Below the pieces are notes generated by a model. That model ran no database searches, was not told where the DNA came from, and was given only the letters and a program-made list of their open reading frames with translations. A stretch of DNA of 64,000 bases from CAVPNY01 sp963706905. Its GTDB lineage: Bacteria > Chloroflexota > Anaerolineae > Anaerolineales > UBA4823. The stretch spans positions 124,001 through 188,000 of the forward strand of contig CAVPNY010000020.1 in the NCBI GenBank assembly GCA_963706905.1, given 5' to 3'. Shown one piece after another: positions 8,640-17,646 of this stretch. Within the stretch, counting starts at the first letter, position 1, and every line of letters begins with the position of its first letter. The translations under genes were made by a program, and so were the position numbers.

Positions 8640-8850
8640 CCCACGAGAGCGGGGGTAGGTCGGTAGACGCAGCGGTTTCGTTAGGCTCTTGGGGCCTGTG
8701 GGGTGTGAGGTGACATTCATCGCCTCACGCAATGTCGGGGGGTGCAAGTGCCCGGACGCTTTCAACGTGGAGAAGGCGCCCGGGCACGTTGTTAAGTAAA
8801 AGCCTCGAAAGACAAAGAGTTGAAATTTGCCTGAAACCCGGGAATTTCCG
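8640..8850. other. Gene-free GC-rich segment with two hairpins
   Basis: The segment between the short promoter-terminator cassette and the end of the HD-GYP gene holds an inverted repeat GTGAGG/CCTCAC around 8706-8730 and a longer near-perfect one, GTGCCCGG.CGC with GCG.CCGGGCAC (about 8749-8788). No T run follows either. I could not match it to tRNA, tmRNA, SRP RNA, RNase P or a known riboswitch. Confidence 0.3.
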
Positions 8851-11800
8851 TCAAACGGCAGCATGCATTTTGTAGAGAGCCGGGGATGGCAGGCGTTCGC
8901 TCTCTTGCTGCATTTGAAGGAATGCCTCAACAACTCTTGGATCGAAGTGCGCTCCGGATTGCTCAGATAAATATGCCAGGACGCGTTCCTGCGGCCAGGC
9001 AGGACGGTAAGGTCGGTCAGACAGCAGGGCGTCGAACACATCGATCACCGCGAAGATGCGCGCGGCAAGCGGGATTTGTTCGCCTCTGAGACCACGCGGG
9101 TACCCGCTGCCATCCCACTTCTCGTGGTGACAATAAGGTATATCGAGGGCCTTCTCCAGGTAAGGGATGGTCGAAAGTAAGTTATATGCGTACACCGGAT
9201 GCTGGTGCATGACTTCCCATTCGTCTGGGGTAAGGGGACCGGGTTTGAGCAGGATGCTATCAGGCAGCCCCATCTTCCCAATATCATGCAGCATGGTGCC
9301 CCGCCGGACATGCACCATATCATCAGGGGTAATTCCCATTGCTTGTGCCAGGCGCATGGTTAATTCCGTGACGCGCTTGGAGTGGCCTTCGGTTTCCTTA
9401 TCGCGCAACTCCAGCGCTTTAGCCCAACCTTCCAGTGTGCGATCATAAGCCAGAGTGAGAGATTGATTCGAGGACTGCAAATCGTCGAACAAGGTGGCGT
9501 TATCAATGGCGATTGCCGTCTGGCGCGCCAGGTTATCCAGGAAGTTCCACCAGTCGGTATCCTGATCGAGCGGCTGGCGATGGTAGAGCTCAAGCACGCC
9601 TTTAACCTGTGATCGTGCAGTAAGGGGCAAGCCAACATAAGCCTGGAAACCTTCTTCCTGGGAGAGTTTGCTGATCCGTTCTGGGAGGTGACCATTTTTA
9701 CGCATGTCCAGGACAGCTTTCAGACGCTGTTGGTGGACAATCATGCCAGCCATATTCTCCTCGAGGGTCACATCGCCCCATTGAATTCTGCTTGTGCGGA
9801 AACCCCTGCCAGCTGCATATCGCAATACCTGACCCTGTCCTTCATGGAGCAAGATGGCTGCAGCATCGACATCCAACTGACTGGTGACCTGCTCCAGGAG
9901 AACCTTGAGCGTGGCGTTTAGATTGAAATTAGATGTTATCGCAATGTCAATGGTATGCAAAGCATCCAGGCGCTGTACCCGGCGCTGGGTTTCTTCGAAA
10001 AGGCTCGCACGGTGGATTGCGCTGGCAGCAATCTCGCTGATGGCAGTGAGCAGGCGCAAATCAGTTTCGCTCAATGATTGAGAGCTGCCGACGACCAAAG
10101 CGCCAATAGTTACATTTTTAGCGATCAGAGGTGCTGCAGCCAGAGCCTGTGGAGGTTGATCATCGTTCAAGTATATATATTGATCGGAGGCTGCATCATT
10201 GGTCAGATAAGGTTTCCCATTGCGGATCACGTGCCCGGCGATGCCCATACCGGGGGGAATGCGTAAACCTGTTCGGTGCATCGCCTCCCCGTCTATCAGG
10301 TCGACGACTGATTCACCCGTATTTGGATCGTATGTGCAGATGGCAGCGCGGTCGACCGGGAGTACTTCCCGCGTTTTAGACAGGATTATGGGGAGCATAT
10401 CGGCGCGGGTTTGAGCGCTGCGCAGAGCTGTGGAGACCTGGACAATAATCTCTGTTTCGCGCTCGCGCTCGGCGCGCTCGGTGACATCGTGGATGATGGC
10501 ATAGATCAACGGCGCCCCGTTCATACGGATCGTGCCTATAAAAACATCTACATCGCGCAACTCGCCATTCGCCAGCCGGTGTTTGAACTGGGTTTGAGTT
10601 AATTTTTGACGCCGGATCTGTTCCAACTTCTTCAGCAGATCGGCGCGGGGCAAAGTGTTAAGATCAAAAAAGCTGAGTGAAGTGAGCGTTTCAAGGGAAT
10701 ACCCATAGAACTGGCAGGCTGCCGGGTTGGCGTCGACGATCTTGTTGTTCCCAGGATCGAGCAGGATCATCACTGTCTGGTTATTCTCAAAGAGATTGCG
10801 GTAGCGCTCTTCGCTCTCTACCTTGGCCTGCTCGGCCTGGATGCGTTCCTGGACTTCACGCTGCAGGGCAGTATGATCCTGGGCGTTTTTGAGAGCAGTG
10901 GAGGCATAAGCCGCAAACGTTTCCACCAGGGCCAAATCGGTGGGGGTGAAACCCAGGCCAATGCGGTTGAGGCACATTGCCCCAAGCACCTGGTTATCGA
11001 CCATGAAAGGAGCAACAATTAACCGCTCATCCTGATCCTCAGGTGTGCCTGGAATCTGGTGACCAGATGGTTCTTGATAGGCATTGTTGAAGATCAACGC
11101 ACGACGCTGGCGGATGCATTGCCCGGTGAGGCTGCCATCGACGGATAAAACCTCGGATAAAATCTCGTCCGCAAAATCCTCCAGGGCGACCATGGGAGTG
11201 AGTGTTTCGCCAGAGGGTTCTAACAAGTATAGCGAGCATCCATAAGCCGACAGCAGATCTTTGGCGCTCTGACCGATGCGTTCCAAGACCTCTCTCAGGT
11301 CAAGACTCTCCGTTAAACTGCGTGCCGTGTTCAGCAACTGCTCCTGTTGAATGGTCCTTTCCTGTAAGGCTCGCTCAGTAGTGCGCAGCCCGGTGATATC
11401 TTGCAGGATACAACGGGTATGCTCGAACTCGCCATTTTCGGTATAACTGACCTTACCTTCGGCTGCTACTGGCAGGTGGGTGCCACCTTTGCATATAATT
11501 TCGAACTCGATGTTGTGCAGTTCGCCTGAGGTCTTAATGTTCTCGAAGGCTGGGCCAAATTCAGTCTGGTAGTCAGGTGGTAGGAAATCACTTAAGGAGC
11601 GTCCCAGGACCTCCTCACGAGTGTACCCCAGCATATCCAACCAGGATTGGTTGACTTCAATAATTTTCCCCTCACCGTCTATGGATAGATAGCTCAAAGG
11701 GGCCTGGTCGAAAAGCAAACGGAAACGCGCTTCGCTGTGACGCAAGTCATGGCGCATGCGGTGATAATAGATCAGGATCATCCCCAGCCCGACAATAAAG

Positions 11801-12357
11801 GTGAACAAGGATGCCAGTGTGAACCCCCAGGGGGCAAACCATTCTATGGGGCGGAGAAGCGGGTAGTCCAGCTTGTGCACTCCCCACAGGATATAAGTCC
11901 AACCTAAGATCAGCTTGCCAGGCCCGATGATCCTTGGTGATTTGAGAATTTGTATCCCAGTCCAAATAAAGATTGCGCCAGATACGAGAAAAAGAGGCCA
12001 CGCGATCTGCTGGAATGATAAGGGCACCATGACAGCGATCCCGATTAACACACCCCCCAGGACTGCGATGGAGATCATCCATCCCGGCGCTCTTCGTCCA
12101 ACAAACTGAAAAGTGCCCAACACAAGTAAGATACTGCTGATCCAGGTTGCCAGCAAATCGCCCAGGGTTAATAGAATGGAATTGGAATATTTGATAGAAA
12201 GTAACTGGAAGGTGAACCGCAAGCCGTAAATTGCCCAGCTGACTGCCCATGTGATCAGGTATTTTTCCCCGTCTTGACAATACAAATACAGGTATATAGC
12301 GCTTAAGAAGAGAGCCCCAGCCATACTAAAAATTAATGCAGGATTCAACCACGTCAT
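8851..12357 (-). CDS. Membrane PAS/GAF sensor with HD-GYP c-di-GMP phosphodiesterase domain
   Basis: About 1,168 residues. Seven hydrophobic helices (residues ~8-200) are followed by PAS (~210-330), GAF (~345-505), PAS (~520-640), two further GAF domains (~650-790 and ~805-955) and a C-terminal HD-GYP domain (~970-1150). The last shows 'MLHDIGKMGLPDSIL' (HD pair), 'HHEKWDGSGYPRGLRG' (GYP motif) and 'DVFDALLSDRPYRP', all expected for c-di-GMP hydrolysis. ATG 12357 is preferred because AAAGG lies 7 bases upstream; GTG 12363 is too close to that box. It begins 12 bases after the diguanylate cyclase gene, so the two form an operon with opposing activities. Confidence 0.9.
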   Translation of the reverse strand: MTWLNPALIFSMAGALFLSAIYLYLYCQDGEKYLITWAVSWAIYGLRFTFQLLSIKYSNSILLTLGDLLATWISSILLVLGTFQFVGRRAPGWMISIAVLGGVLIGIAVMVPLSFQQIAWPLFLVSGAIFIWTGIQILKSPRIIGPGKLILGWTYILWGVHKLDYPLLRPIEWFAPWGFTLASLFTFIVGLGMILIYYHRMRHDLRHSEARFRLLFDQAPLSYLSIDGEGKIIEVNQSWLDMLGYTREEVLGRSLSDFLPPDYQTEFGPAFENIKTSGELHNIEFEIICKGGTHLPVAAEGKVSYTENGEFEHTRCILQDITGLRTTERALQERTIQQEQLLNTARSLTESLDLREVLERIGQSAKDLLSAYGCSLYLLEPSGETLTPMVALEDFADEILSEVLSVDGSLTGQCIRQRRALIFNNAYQEPSGHQIPGTPEDQDERLIVAPFMVDNQVLGAMCLNRIGLGFTPTDLALVETFAAYASTALKNAQDHTALQREVQERIQAEQAKVESEERYRNLFENNQTVMILLDPGNNKIVDANPAACQFYGYSLETLTSLSFFDLNTLPRADLLKKLEQIRRQKLTQTQFKHRLANGELRDVDVFIGTIRMNGAPLIYAIIHDVTERAERERETEIIVQVSTALRSAQTRADMLPIILSKTREVLPVDRAAICTYDPNTGESVVDLIDGEAMHRTGLRIPPGMGIAGHVIRNGKPYLTNDAASDQYIYLNDDQPPQALAAAPLIAKNVTIGALVVGSSQSLSETDLRLLTAISEIAASAIHRASLFEETQRRVQRLDALHTIDIAITSNFNLNATLKVLLEQVTSQLDVDAAAILLHEGQGQVLRYAAGRGFRTSRIQWGDVTLEENMAGMIVHQQRLKAVLDMRKNGHLPERISKLSQEEGFQAYVGLPLTARSQVKGVLELYHRQPLDQDTDWWNFLDNLARQTAIAIDNATLFDDLQSSNQSLTLAYDRTLEGWAKALELRDKETEGHSKRVTELTMRLAQAMGITPDDMVHVRRGTMLHDIGKMGLPDSILLKPGPLTPDEWEVMHQHPVYAYNLLSTIPYLEKALDIPYCHHEKWDGSGYPRGLRGEQIPLAARIFAVIDVFDALLSDRPYRPAWPQERVLAYLSEQSGAHFDPRVVEAFLQMQQESERLPSPALYKMHAAV

Positions 12358-12369
12358 AGTCACGCCTTT

Positions 12370-13986
12370 TTAACGGATTGGATTTTGGATGAGATGGTTT
12401 GTATGTACATCTCTGCTCCACTCTTCGTGCAAACATATTCGGGAAAAGAATTGGTAGTGGTGCTTACCCTGACCTTTTACACGGTACATGGCTGCGTCAG
12501 CAAAACGGAGCAAATCTTTGGACTCATCGCCATCCTCTGGGAATATGCTGATGCCGATACTTCCAGAGATGCACAGTTCGTTGCCGTCTAGAATAAACGG
12601 CCTGGAAAGTGAAGCCAGGATTTTCTCGGCGATCAGGCCGGCGTCGTCTGGGGTGCGGATATTCTCGAAGACAAAAGCGAACTCGTCTCCACCCAGGCGA
12701 GCGACCAGATCGGAGCTGCGCAGGTTGCTTTGCAGGCGCTCGGCGACTTGTTCCAGGAGAACATCCCCCTTCGAATGGCCGAGCAGGTTGTTGACTTCTT
12801 TAAATCCATCCAGGTCCAGGAAGAAGGTTGCCACACGGGTCTGGCTGCGCCGGCCAATCGCAAGGGCATGATCAAGATGCTCGTAAAACAAAGACCGATT
12901 GGGCAAGCCGGTGAGTGAGTCATGGGTGGCCAGGAAACGCAGGTGGGTTTCAGCCTGGACTCGCTCAGAGATATCGTGGTACATACCGAGTACACCAAGA
13001 TGCTGGCCATCTACCTGCACGGGTACTCCGTAGATATCGACGTCGATCAGGCCGCCATCTTTACGGCGGCGCTTGGCAGTACACTTAATTGTCTCTCCTT
13101 TGAGGACTTTCTGGGTGTAGTTGGAGGCTTCAAACCAGTTGCTGGGGGTGGTGATCAAATTATCCAGATCCTGGTCGGTCGTCTCTTCCGTCGTATAGCC
13201 GAACAACTCCTCGAACGCGGGATTGCAGGATAGGATATGGTGTTGCATATCCAGGGTGACGATAGCTATCGGACTATTGTCTACTAGGGCTTGATAGAAC
13301 TGTTTCTGCTGCAGGATTTCACTGGTGCGGTCGGCGATGCGCTCTTCCAGGTTGGCGAGCACTTCCTGTAGTTGGATATTCTTCTCAGTGAGGTTATCTT
13401 CATGGCACTGAGCGCGATTAATGGCGTATTGCATGCCCTGAACAGCGGTGCTGATCAAAACTGTGCCCATTACAAAGATTAATGAGTGCATCAATAAGGC
13501 GCGCCCGGGAGTGATCGGGATCAACGCTGCCGGTATAATCCCCTCGACTTCGGCGGCGAAGATTCCCAATAAGGCGATCCAGCTCAAAGCGGTGAAGAAT
13601 AAAGCAGACCGGCCGCTCATAAACACGCCAGCCCCCAGGATCACCAGCAAGTAACCAGCGACGGTTGGGCTCGAAATTCCGCCATGTAAAAATACGGAGA
13701 CCAGGGTGATACAGCCCCAGACGCAAATGATTGTGAGACTGGCTGCCAGGCGGAGCCGCCCTCGGTGTAGCAGGAAATGGGCAAGCATGAGCGCCAGATC
13801 AATCGGCAACATGGCCAGGAGTGTCACCCAGGGGAGTGGGCTGCCTAGCGTCAGCAAAAGGATCCAAAGATTGACTATCCCAAAAGTCGCGATCAGGAAA
13901 GCATTCAGTGTTTGAGCACGATGCAGCTGGTCGTCAGTGTTGTCCTTGGCGAGGATTTGGTAGTTATTCATCCAGCGAGATAGCAT
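12370..13986 (-). CDS. Membrane-bound PAS-GGDEF diguanylate cyclase
   Basis: 538 residues. Six or so hydrophobic helices (to ~residue 190), a short coiled coil ('LQEVLANLEERIADRTSEIL'), one PAS domain (~230-350) and a GGDEF domain with intact 'ARLGGDEFAFV' active site. Its beginning, 'LATHDSLTGLPNRSLFYEHL', is canonical. It should make c-di-GMP from two GTP. I see no RxxD inhibitory site at the usual spacing, but this is by eye. First gene of a two-gene c-di-GMP unit. The start is uncertain: a GGGGAGG box lies about 18 bases before ATG 13986, and ATG 13971 has no box. Confidence 0.9.
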   Translation of the reverse strand: MLSRWMNNYQILAKDNTDDQLHRAQTLNAFLIATFGIVNLWILLLTLGSPLPWVTLLAMLPIDLALMLAHFLLHRGRLRLAASLTIICVWGCITLVSVFLHGGISSPTVAGYLLVILGAGVFMSGRSALFFTALSWIALLGIFAAEVEGIIPAALIPITPGRALLMHSLIFVMGTVLISTAVQGMQYAINRAQCHEDNLTEKNIQLQEVLANLEERIADRTSEILQQKQFYQALVDNSPIAIVTLDMQHHILSCNPAFEELFGYTTEETTDQDLDNLITTPSNWFEASNYTQKVLKGETIKCTAKRRRKDGGLIDVDIYGVPVQVDGQHLGVLGMYHDISERVQAETHLRFLATHDSLTGLPNRSLFYEHLDHALAIGRRSQTRVATFFLDLDGFKEVNNLLGHSKGDVLLEQVAERLQSNLRSSDLVARLGGDEFAFVFENIRTPDDAGLIAEKILASLSRPFILDGNELCISGSIGISIFPEDGDESKDLLRFADAAMYRVKGQGKHHYQFFSRICLHEEWSRDVHTNHLIQNPIR

Positions 13987-14429
13987 GGCTGCGTCTGTCT
14001 GTTTTCCTCCCCGGCAGGTGGTTTAGAAAGCCTGGAAATGCAGAACTAATTGTACATAATTGAAATCTATAAAACAATATTGAATATTTTACTCTCAGTT
14101 CACCCGTTTTGACTTCCAATCCTGCAAGGTTGCGAAGCCTCTCTGGGTAGAAGATAAGCAGATGTGGATGGCATTCCATTCCCCTGGTATCTTCAGAAGC
14201 CTTACTGTATATAACGTCAGAATTGGATGATACGTACTTTGCAAATCTGCAAAGCCGTTCAGGAGAATTCAGTGGTATATGTAGTAACAAATGCGATAAT
14301 GTATCGTTATCTATGTTGGATGTAGGTGATGACAATGGTGGGGACCACGAAGCAGCCAGTACTTCTTATCAGTTATTTTTCTGGCCATCACCCAGTCCGA
14401 AAATATTATCGGTAGATGTTTTATTTTCT
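13987..14429. other. Gene-free upstream region of the c-di-GMP operon
   Basis: No coding sequence is credible here. A perfect dyad CTTTGCA-AATC-TGCAAAG (14237-14254) has the size of a regulator operator and lies about 250 bases upstream of the cyclase start; no regulator can be assigned. The 67-bp repeat array starts immediately beyond. Confidence 0.3.
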
Positions 14430-15217
14430 ACTTCTCCCTCCTGCACGCCACCGCCTGGGTTTCCTCTCCTTTACCAGGCGGTGAGCGTTTAATTAGGATG
14501 GATTGGAGAGCGCAATCCATCGTCCGGGTTTCAAGATGCACCAGGTGGTGAGGGTTTATTGGGGATGGATTGGAAAGTGCAATCCATCGTCCGGGTTTCA
14601 AGATGCACCAGGTGGTGAGGGTTTATTGGGGATGGATTGGAAAGTGCAATCCATTACCCGGGTTTCAAGATGCACCAGGCGGTGAGGGTTTCTTGGGGAT
14701 GGATTGGAGAGCGCAATCCATTACCCGGGTTTCAAGATGAACCAGGCGGTGAGCGTTTAATGAGGATGGATTGGAAAGTGCAATCCATTACCTGGGTTTC
14801 AAGATGCACCAGGCGGTGAGCGTTTAATGAGGATGGATTGATAAGTGCAATCCATCACCCGGGTTTCAAGATGCACTAGGCGGTGAGGGTTTATTGAGGA
14901 TGGATTAGAGAGAGCAATCCATTGCCTGAGTTGTGGGATGTACCAGGTGGTGAGCGTTTAATTAGGATGGATTGGAGAGCGCAATCCATAACCTGGGTTT
15001 TAGGAGGCACCAGGCGGTAAGCGTTTAATTGGGATGGATCGGAAAGTGCAATCCATCGTCCGGATTTTTAGATGCACCAGGCGGTGAGGGTTTATTGGGG
15101 ATGGATTAGGGAGCGCAATCCATTGCCTGAGTTTTGGGATACACCTGACGGTGTAGTTTATTGGGGATGGATTGGAGAGCGCAATCCATTACCCGGGTTT
15201 CAGTATGCACCAGGCGG
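14430..15217. repeat. 67-bp tandem repeat array (about 11 units plus partial ends)
   Basis: Units begin (GGATGGAT...) at 14496, 14563, 14630, 14697, 14764, 14831, 14898, 14965, 15032, 15099 and 15165: nine steps of exactly 67 bp after the first and one final step of 66. A degenerate partial unit precedes (from ~14430) and another ends by ~15217. Each unit carries GGATTG-N7-CAATCC, where the 7-base loop alternates mostly between GAGAGCG and GAAAGTG, and CACC-AGGC-GGTG about 27 bases later. 67 is not a multiple of three, so no protein repeat is encoded. No unique spacers exist, so it is not CRISPR. The array abuts the stop codon of the anti-sigma-like gene. Confidence 0.9.
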
Positions 15218-15229
15218 CGTCGTCGATAT

Positions 15230-16720
15230 TTACGGAAGCCACAGGACTGGCTGCGAGCTCAAGTCGCCGGGTTGGACAGCAGACGCCAGCGCATCGGTTA
15301 CTTCCAGTGTTTCGAGATGCAATAGCTTGGGGTTTGCGTAATCGGGATGGTTCAGCAATACACTTTTTCCATCCGGGGACCACTGAGGCGCCAGCCCGAT
15401 CTGCCATGAGCCAGAAGCTGCCACATCTTCCTGGATGTTAAGGGTCTCAGGCAACGGTGATATCTGCCCGCTCTCCACATCATACAGCGCATATGTGACC
15501 AACGCCGCAGCCGGATCGGAATTCATTTGATACAGTTCCAGCAGCAGGCTACGTCCATCCGGTGACCAGTAGAAATTAGGCGCTAAACCGGGTGTGGCCT
15601 GGTCACTGGGTTCTTGAGACCAGACTAAGCGGGGTTCTGAGCCATTCTGATTAGCGATGTACACGGCCAACTGATCGCGGTGTTCCCCATAGGCGATCTT
15701 CCCGCCGCCAGGGGCGAAACGCACCTCGCCCAATCCACTGCTCTCCAGCGAAGGCCAGGCTAGCTCCTGGGTTTGCTCACCGCTGACCGGCGACCACCAG
15801 TAATACCCCGTGCTGACAGTATAGCCTTCCACCTTTCCTTCACGCCAATAGACTCGTTCTGGTGGGGCAGCGGGAAGTATTTGCCAGTGAGTGGGGCTGG
15901 TTTCCATCGAGGTCAGGCGGGTTAATCCACTGCCGTCTGGCTGAATGCGGTAAACAGCAGTTTGAAGCTGGTCATCTTCTGCGACGAAGGCAACCTGCCC
16001 ATCGGGTAGCCAATAAGCTGTGCTCCAGGTCGCCAGACCACCGCCGGTGAAATGCTCTGCCAATTGCACCAGGGCGCTGGTTTCAAGGTTGAGCGCATAC
16101 AGCTCGCCCAGCCGGCCCACTCCGGGGATGTCGGGTGTGGCGTCTAGGGTTGGCATGAGGGCCTGATTTGGGCTGGCAGACAGCAGCAGGTAACGCCCAT
16201 CTGGCGAGATGGACAGCGGGGTGATATGCTGGCCTGGCAGCGTCAGCAATGGGGCGCTTTCGCTGCCATCCGGAAGAGCCGTGCAAATCGATCCCGAGCC
16301 ACAGGAGTATACCAGCCGAGGGGATGGGTTCGTTTCCTGCAGGGGGGAAGTAGGATTGACTAGTTGGACTGCAGATGGCTGGGTTGGGCTGACCCCGCTA
16401 GGCGAGTTGGGCAGCACGCGGATTGCAAGGAAGATGATCAGAACTGCAAATGCGATCACGATCCCCGCGCTCAACCAGCCTAAGTCCAGCCGCGGCTGGG
16501 TTGACCGGTTAACAGCGATCTGTGCTAAGCGTTGTCCCAGATCGTGGACGAATTCAGGCGAGGCGGCAGGTGTAGGAGAAGGGTTGGCTTGCAGCCTGGC
16601 TGCCAGGTCCAGCTCAACACCGTTGTCCTGGCTGGCTGGCATTTTCTCTGCGCTTTCTGTGCCTGCCGCCAGACGGTTTTCCAGACGCCAGGCCCATTCA
16701 GACAGCTTATTCCGAGACAT
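15230..16720 (-). CDS. Anti-sigma-factor-like membrane protein with TolB-like beta-propeller sensor domain
   Basis: 496 residues from ATG 16720, which overlaps the sigma gene's stop by 14 bases (translational coupling). A cytoplasmic N-terminal part (~80 residues) precedes a single transmembrane helix ('LSAGIVIAFAVLIIFLAIRV'), a Pro/Ser/Thr linker, and a large exported C-terminal domain with WD40/TolB-like turns such as 'SISPDGRYLLLSASP', 'WSPDGRSLLLELY' and 'WSPDGKSVLLNHP'. Placement and topology fit a regulator that holds the sigma factor at the membrane. I do not see a ZAS zinc motif (HxxxCxxC), so it would be an atypical anti-sigma factor. The repeat array begins 13 bases past its stop. 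Confidence 0.75.
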   Translation of the reverse strand: MSRNKLSEWAWRLENRLAAGTESAEKMPASQDNGVELDLAARLQANPSPTPAASPEFVHDLGQRLAQIAVNRSTQPRLDLGWLSAGIVIAFAVLIIFLAIRVLPNSPSGVSPTQPSAVQLVNPTSPLQETNPSPRLVYSCGSGSICTALPDGSESAPLLTLPGQHITPLSISPDGRYLLLSASPNQALMPTLDATPDIPGVGRLGELYALNLETSALVQLAEHFTGGGLATWSTAYWLPDGQVAFVAEDDQLQTAVYRIQPDGSGLTRLTSMETSPTHWQILPAAPPERVYWREGKVEGYTVSTGYYWWSPVSGEQTQELAWPSLESSGLGEVRFAPGGGKIAYGEHRDQLAVYIANQNGSEPRLVWSQEPSDQATPGLAPNFYWSPDGRSLLLELYQMNSDPAAALVTYALYDVESGQISPLPETLNIQEDVAASGSWQIGLAPQWSPDGKSVLLNHPDYANPKLLHLETLEVTDALASAVQPGDLSSQPVLWLP

Positions 16721-17183
16721 AGACCACTCCTTCCAATCTCTGGCGCTCGATCTGTTCGCGCAGGCGCTCAAGGGCGCGATGCAAACGCAGGTAAACGTTC
16801 GGCAACGAGCAGCCGAGCACGTCAGCCACTTCTGCACTGCTGAGCTGCTCAAAAAAGCGCAGTATCAATAACTGGCGGTCGGCGTTGGATAGTTTGGACA
16901 GCGCAGCCCACAGGAGCTGGGTTTGCTCGCTGGCCTGCACTGTACCCTCGACATCCATCGGACTGGCATCTGTCTCATGCAAGGGGCAAAGCAGGCGCTG
17001 TTTCCAGTAGTTCTTGCGTATTTCGTTCAAGGCAATCTTATACAGCCAGGCAGCCGGACTGCTGCCCTGGGTTCGGTAACCGTCCAGGTGGGCCAGGGCT
17101 TTTTCAAAAGTGCTGGCTGTAATATCCTGGGCCAGCTCACGGTTACCGGTCTGGCGGAAGGCAAATGCGAAGATGCGTCCCAC
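16707..17183 (-). CDS. ECF sigma-70 factor, 5' end lost or damaged at an IS21 junction
   Basis: Region 2 is visible ('AQDITASTFEKALAHLDGY', 'SPAAWLYKIALNEIRKNYW') and region 4 helix-turn-helix ('LSSAEVADVLGCSLPNVYLRLH') is complete. From GTG 17183 the protein has 158 residues and lacks the start of region 2, but the frame is open and sigma-like upstream to about 17247 ('SLITAAQQDPQLFGQFYLRY'). No in-frame start codon exists there; removing one T in ATGTGTAAGC (17241-17250) would give 'MVSLITAAQQ'. The reading therefore begins at, or one base out from, the junction with the deleted IS element. Either the sigma gene was decapitated or a one-base error hides an intact start. Confidence 0.75.
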   Translation of the reverse strand: MGRIFAFAFRQTGNRELAQDITASTFEKALAHLDGYRTQGSSPAAWLYKIALNEIRKNYWKQRLLCPLHETDASPMDVEGTVQASEQTQLLWAALSKLSNADRQLLILRFFEQLSSAEVADVLGCSLPNVYLRLHRALERLREQIERQRLEGVVYVSE

Positions 17184-17242
17184 ATAGCGCAGGTAAAACT
17201 GGCCGAAGAGCTGTGGATCCTGCTGGGCGGCGGTGATCAGGC

Positions 17243-17635
17243 TTACACATTGAATTCGGCCTCACAGGCAGCCCGGCCAAGTGCGCAAGATAAGTAAGTC
17301 TTGCCTGTACCTGTGGCACCCAGAACCAACACATTAAGATGGCGGCGGACCCAATCTCCCTGGGCGAGTTCGAGAACCTGGGCTCGTTTGAGGCCGCGCC
17401 CCGCAGACAGGTCGAGGTCTTCGATGGTGGCCTGGAGAGGGAAACGGGCGGACTGGATGCGGCGGTGCAAGCGGTGGTTGGTTCTGCGGGTGATCTCGAT
17501 ATCGACCAGTAAGCCGAGCCGCTCTTCAAACGACAGCTCCGCGTACTGGGGATTTTGGAGCTGGTCTTCGAAGGCGGTGCGGAAAGCGGGAAGCTTGAGT
17601 TGGGATAGTTTTTCCAGTAAGGGTTGGTTCAACAT
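17243..17635 (-). pseudogene. istB: IstB transposition helper ATPase, C-terminally truncated
   Basis: 130 residues against about 250 in the family. The N-terminal IstB region and the Walker A motif 'GATGTGKTYLSCALG' are present; the protein stops just after 'AACEAEF', so Walker B, the sensor motifs and the AAA+ lid are lost. It starts 12 bases after the istA stop with a GAGGAG box. It cannot act as the ATP-dependent target-selection partner of the transposase. Confidence 0.85.
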
Positions 17636-17646
17636 AGGAATGCTCC

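Noticed and set aside
8640..8820. Structured RNA such as tRNA, SRP RNA or a riboswitch
   Set aside because: Hairpins are present, but none of the conserved elements of these classes could be found.
14430..15217. The 67-bp repeats as a CRISPR array
   Set aside because: Whole units repeat end to end; there are no unique spacers, and no cas genes are nearby.
14503..15441. Open frames running through the repeat array
   Set aside because: A 67-bp period shifts the frame in every unit, and the composition is repetitive without a ribosome site; they are by-products of the repeats.
16209..16871. 220-codon plus-strand frame opposite the sigma/anti-sigma genes
   Set aside because: Antisense shadow of well-supported genes.
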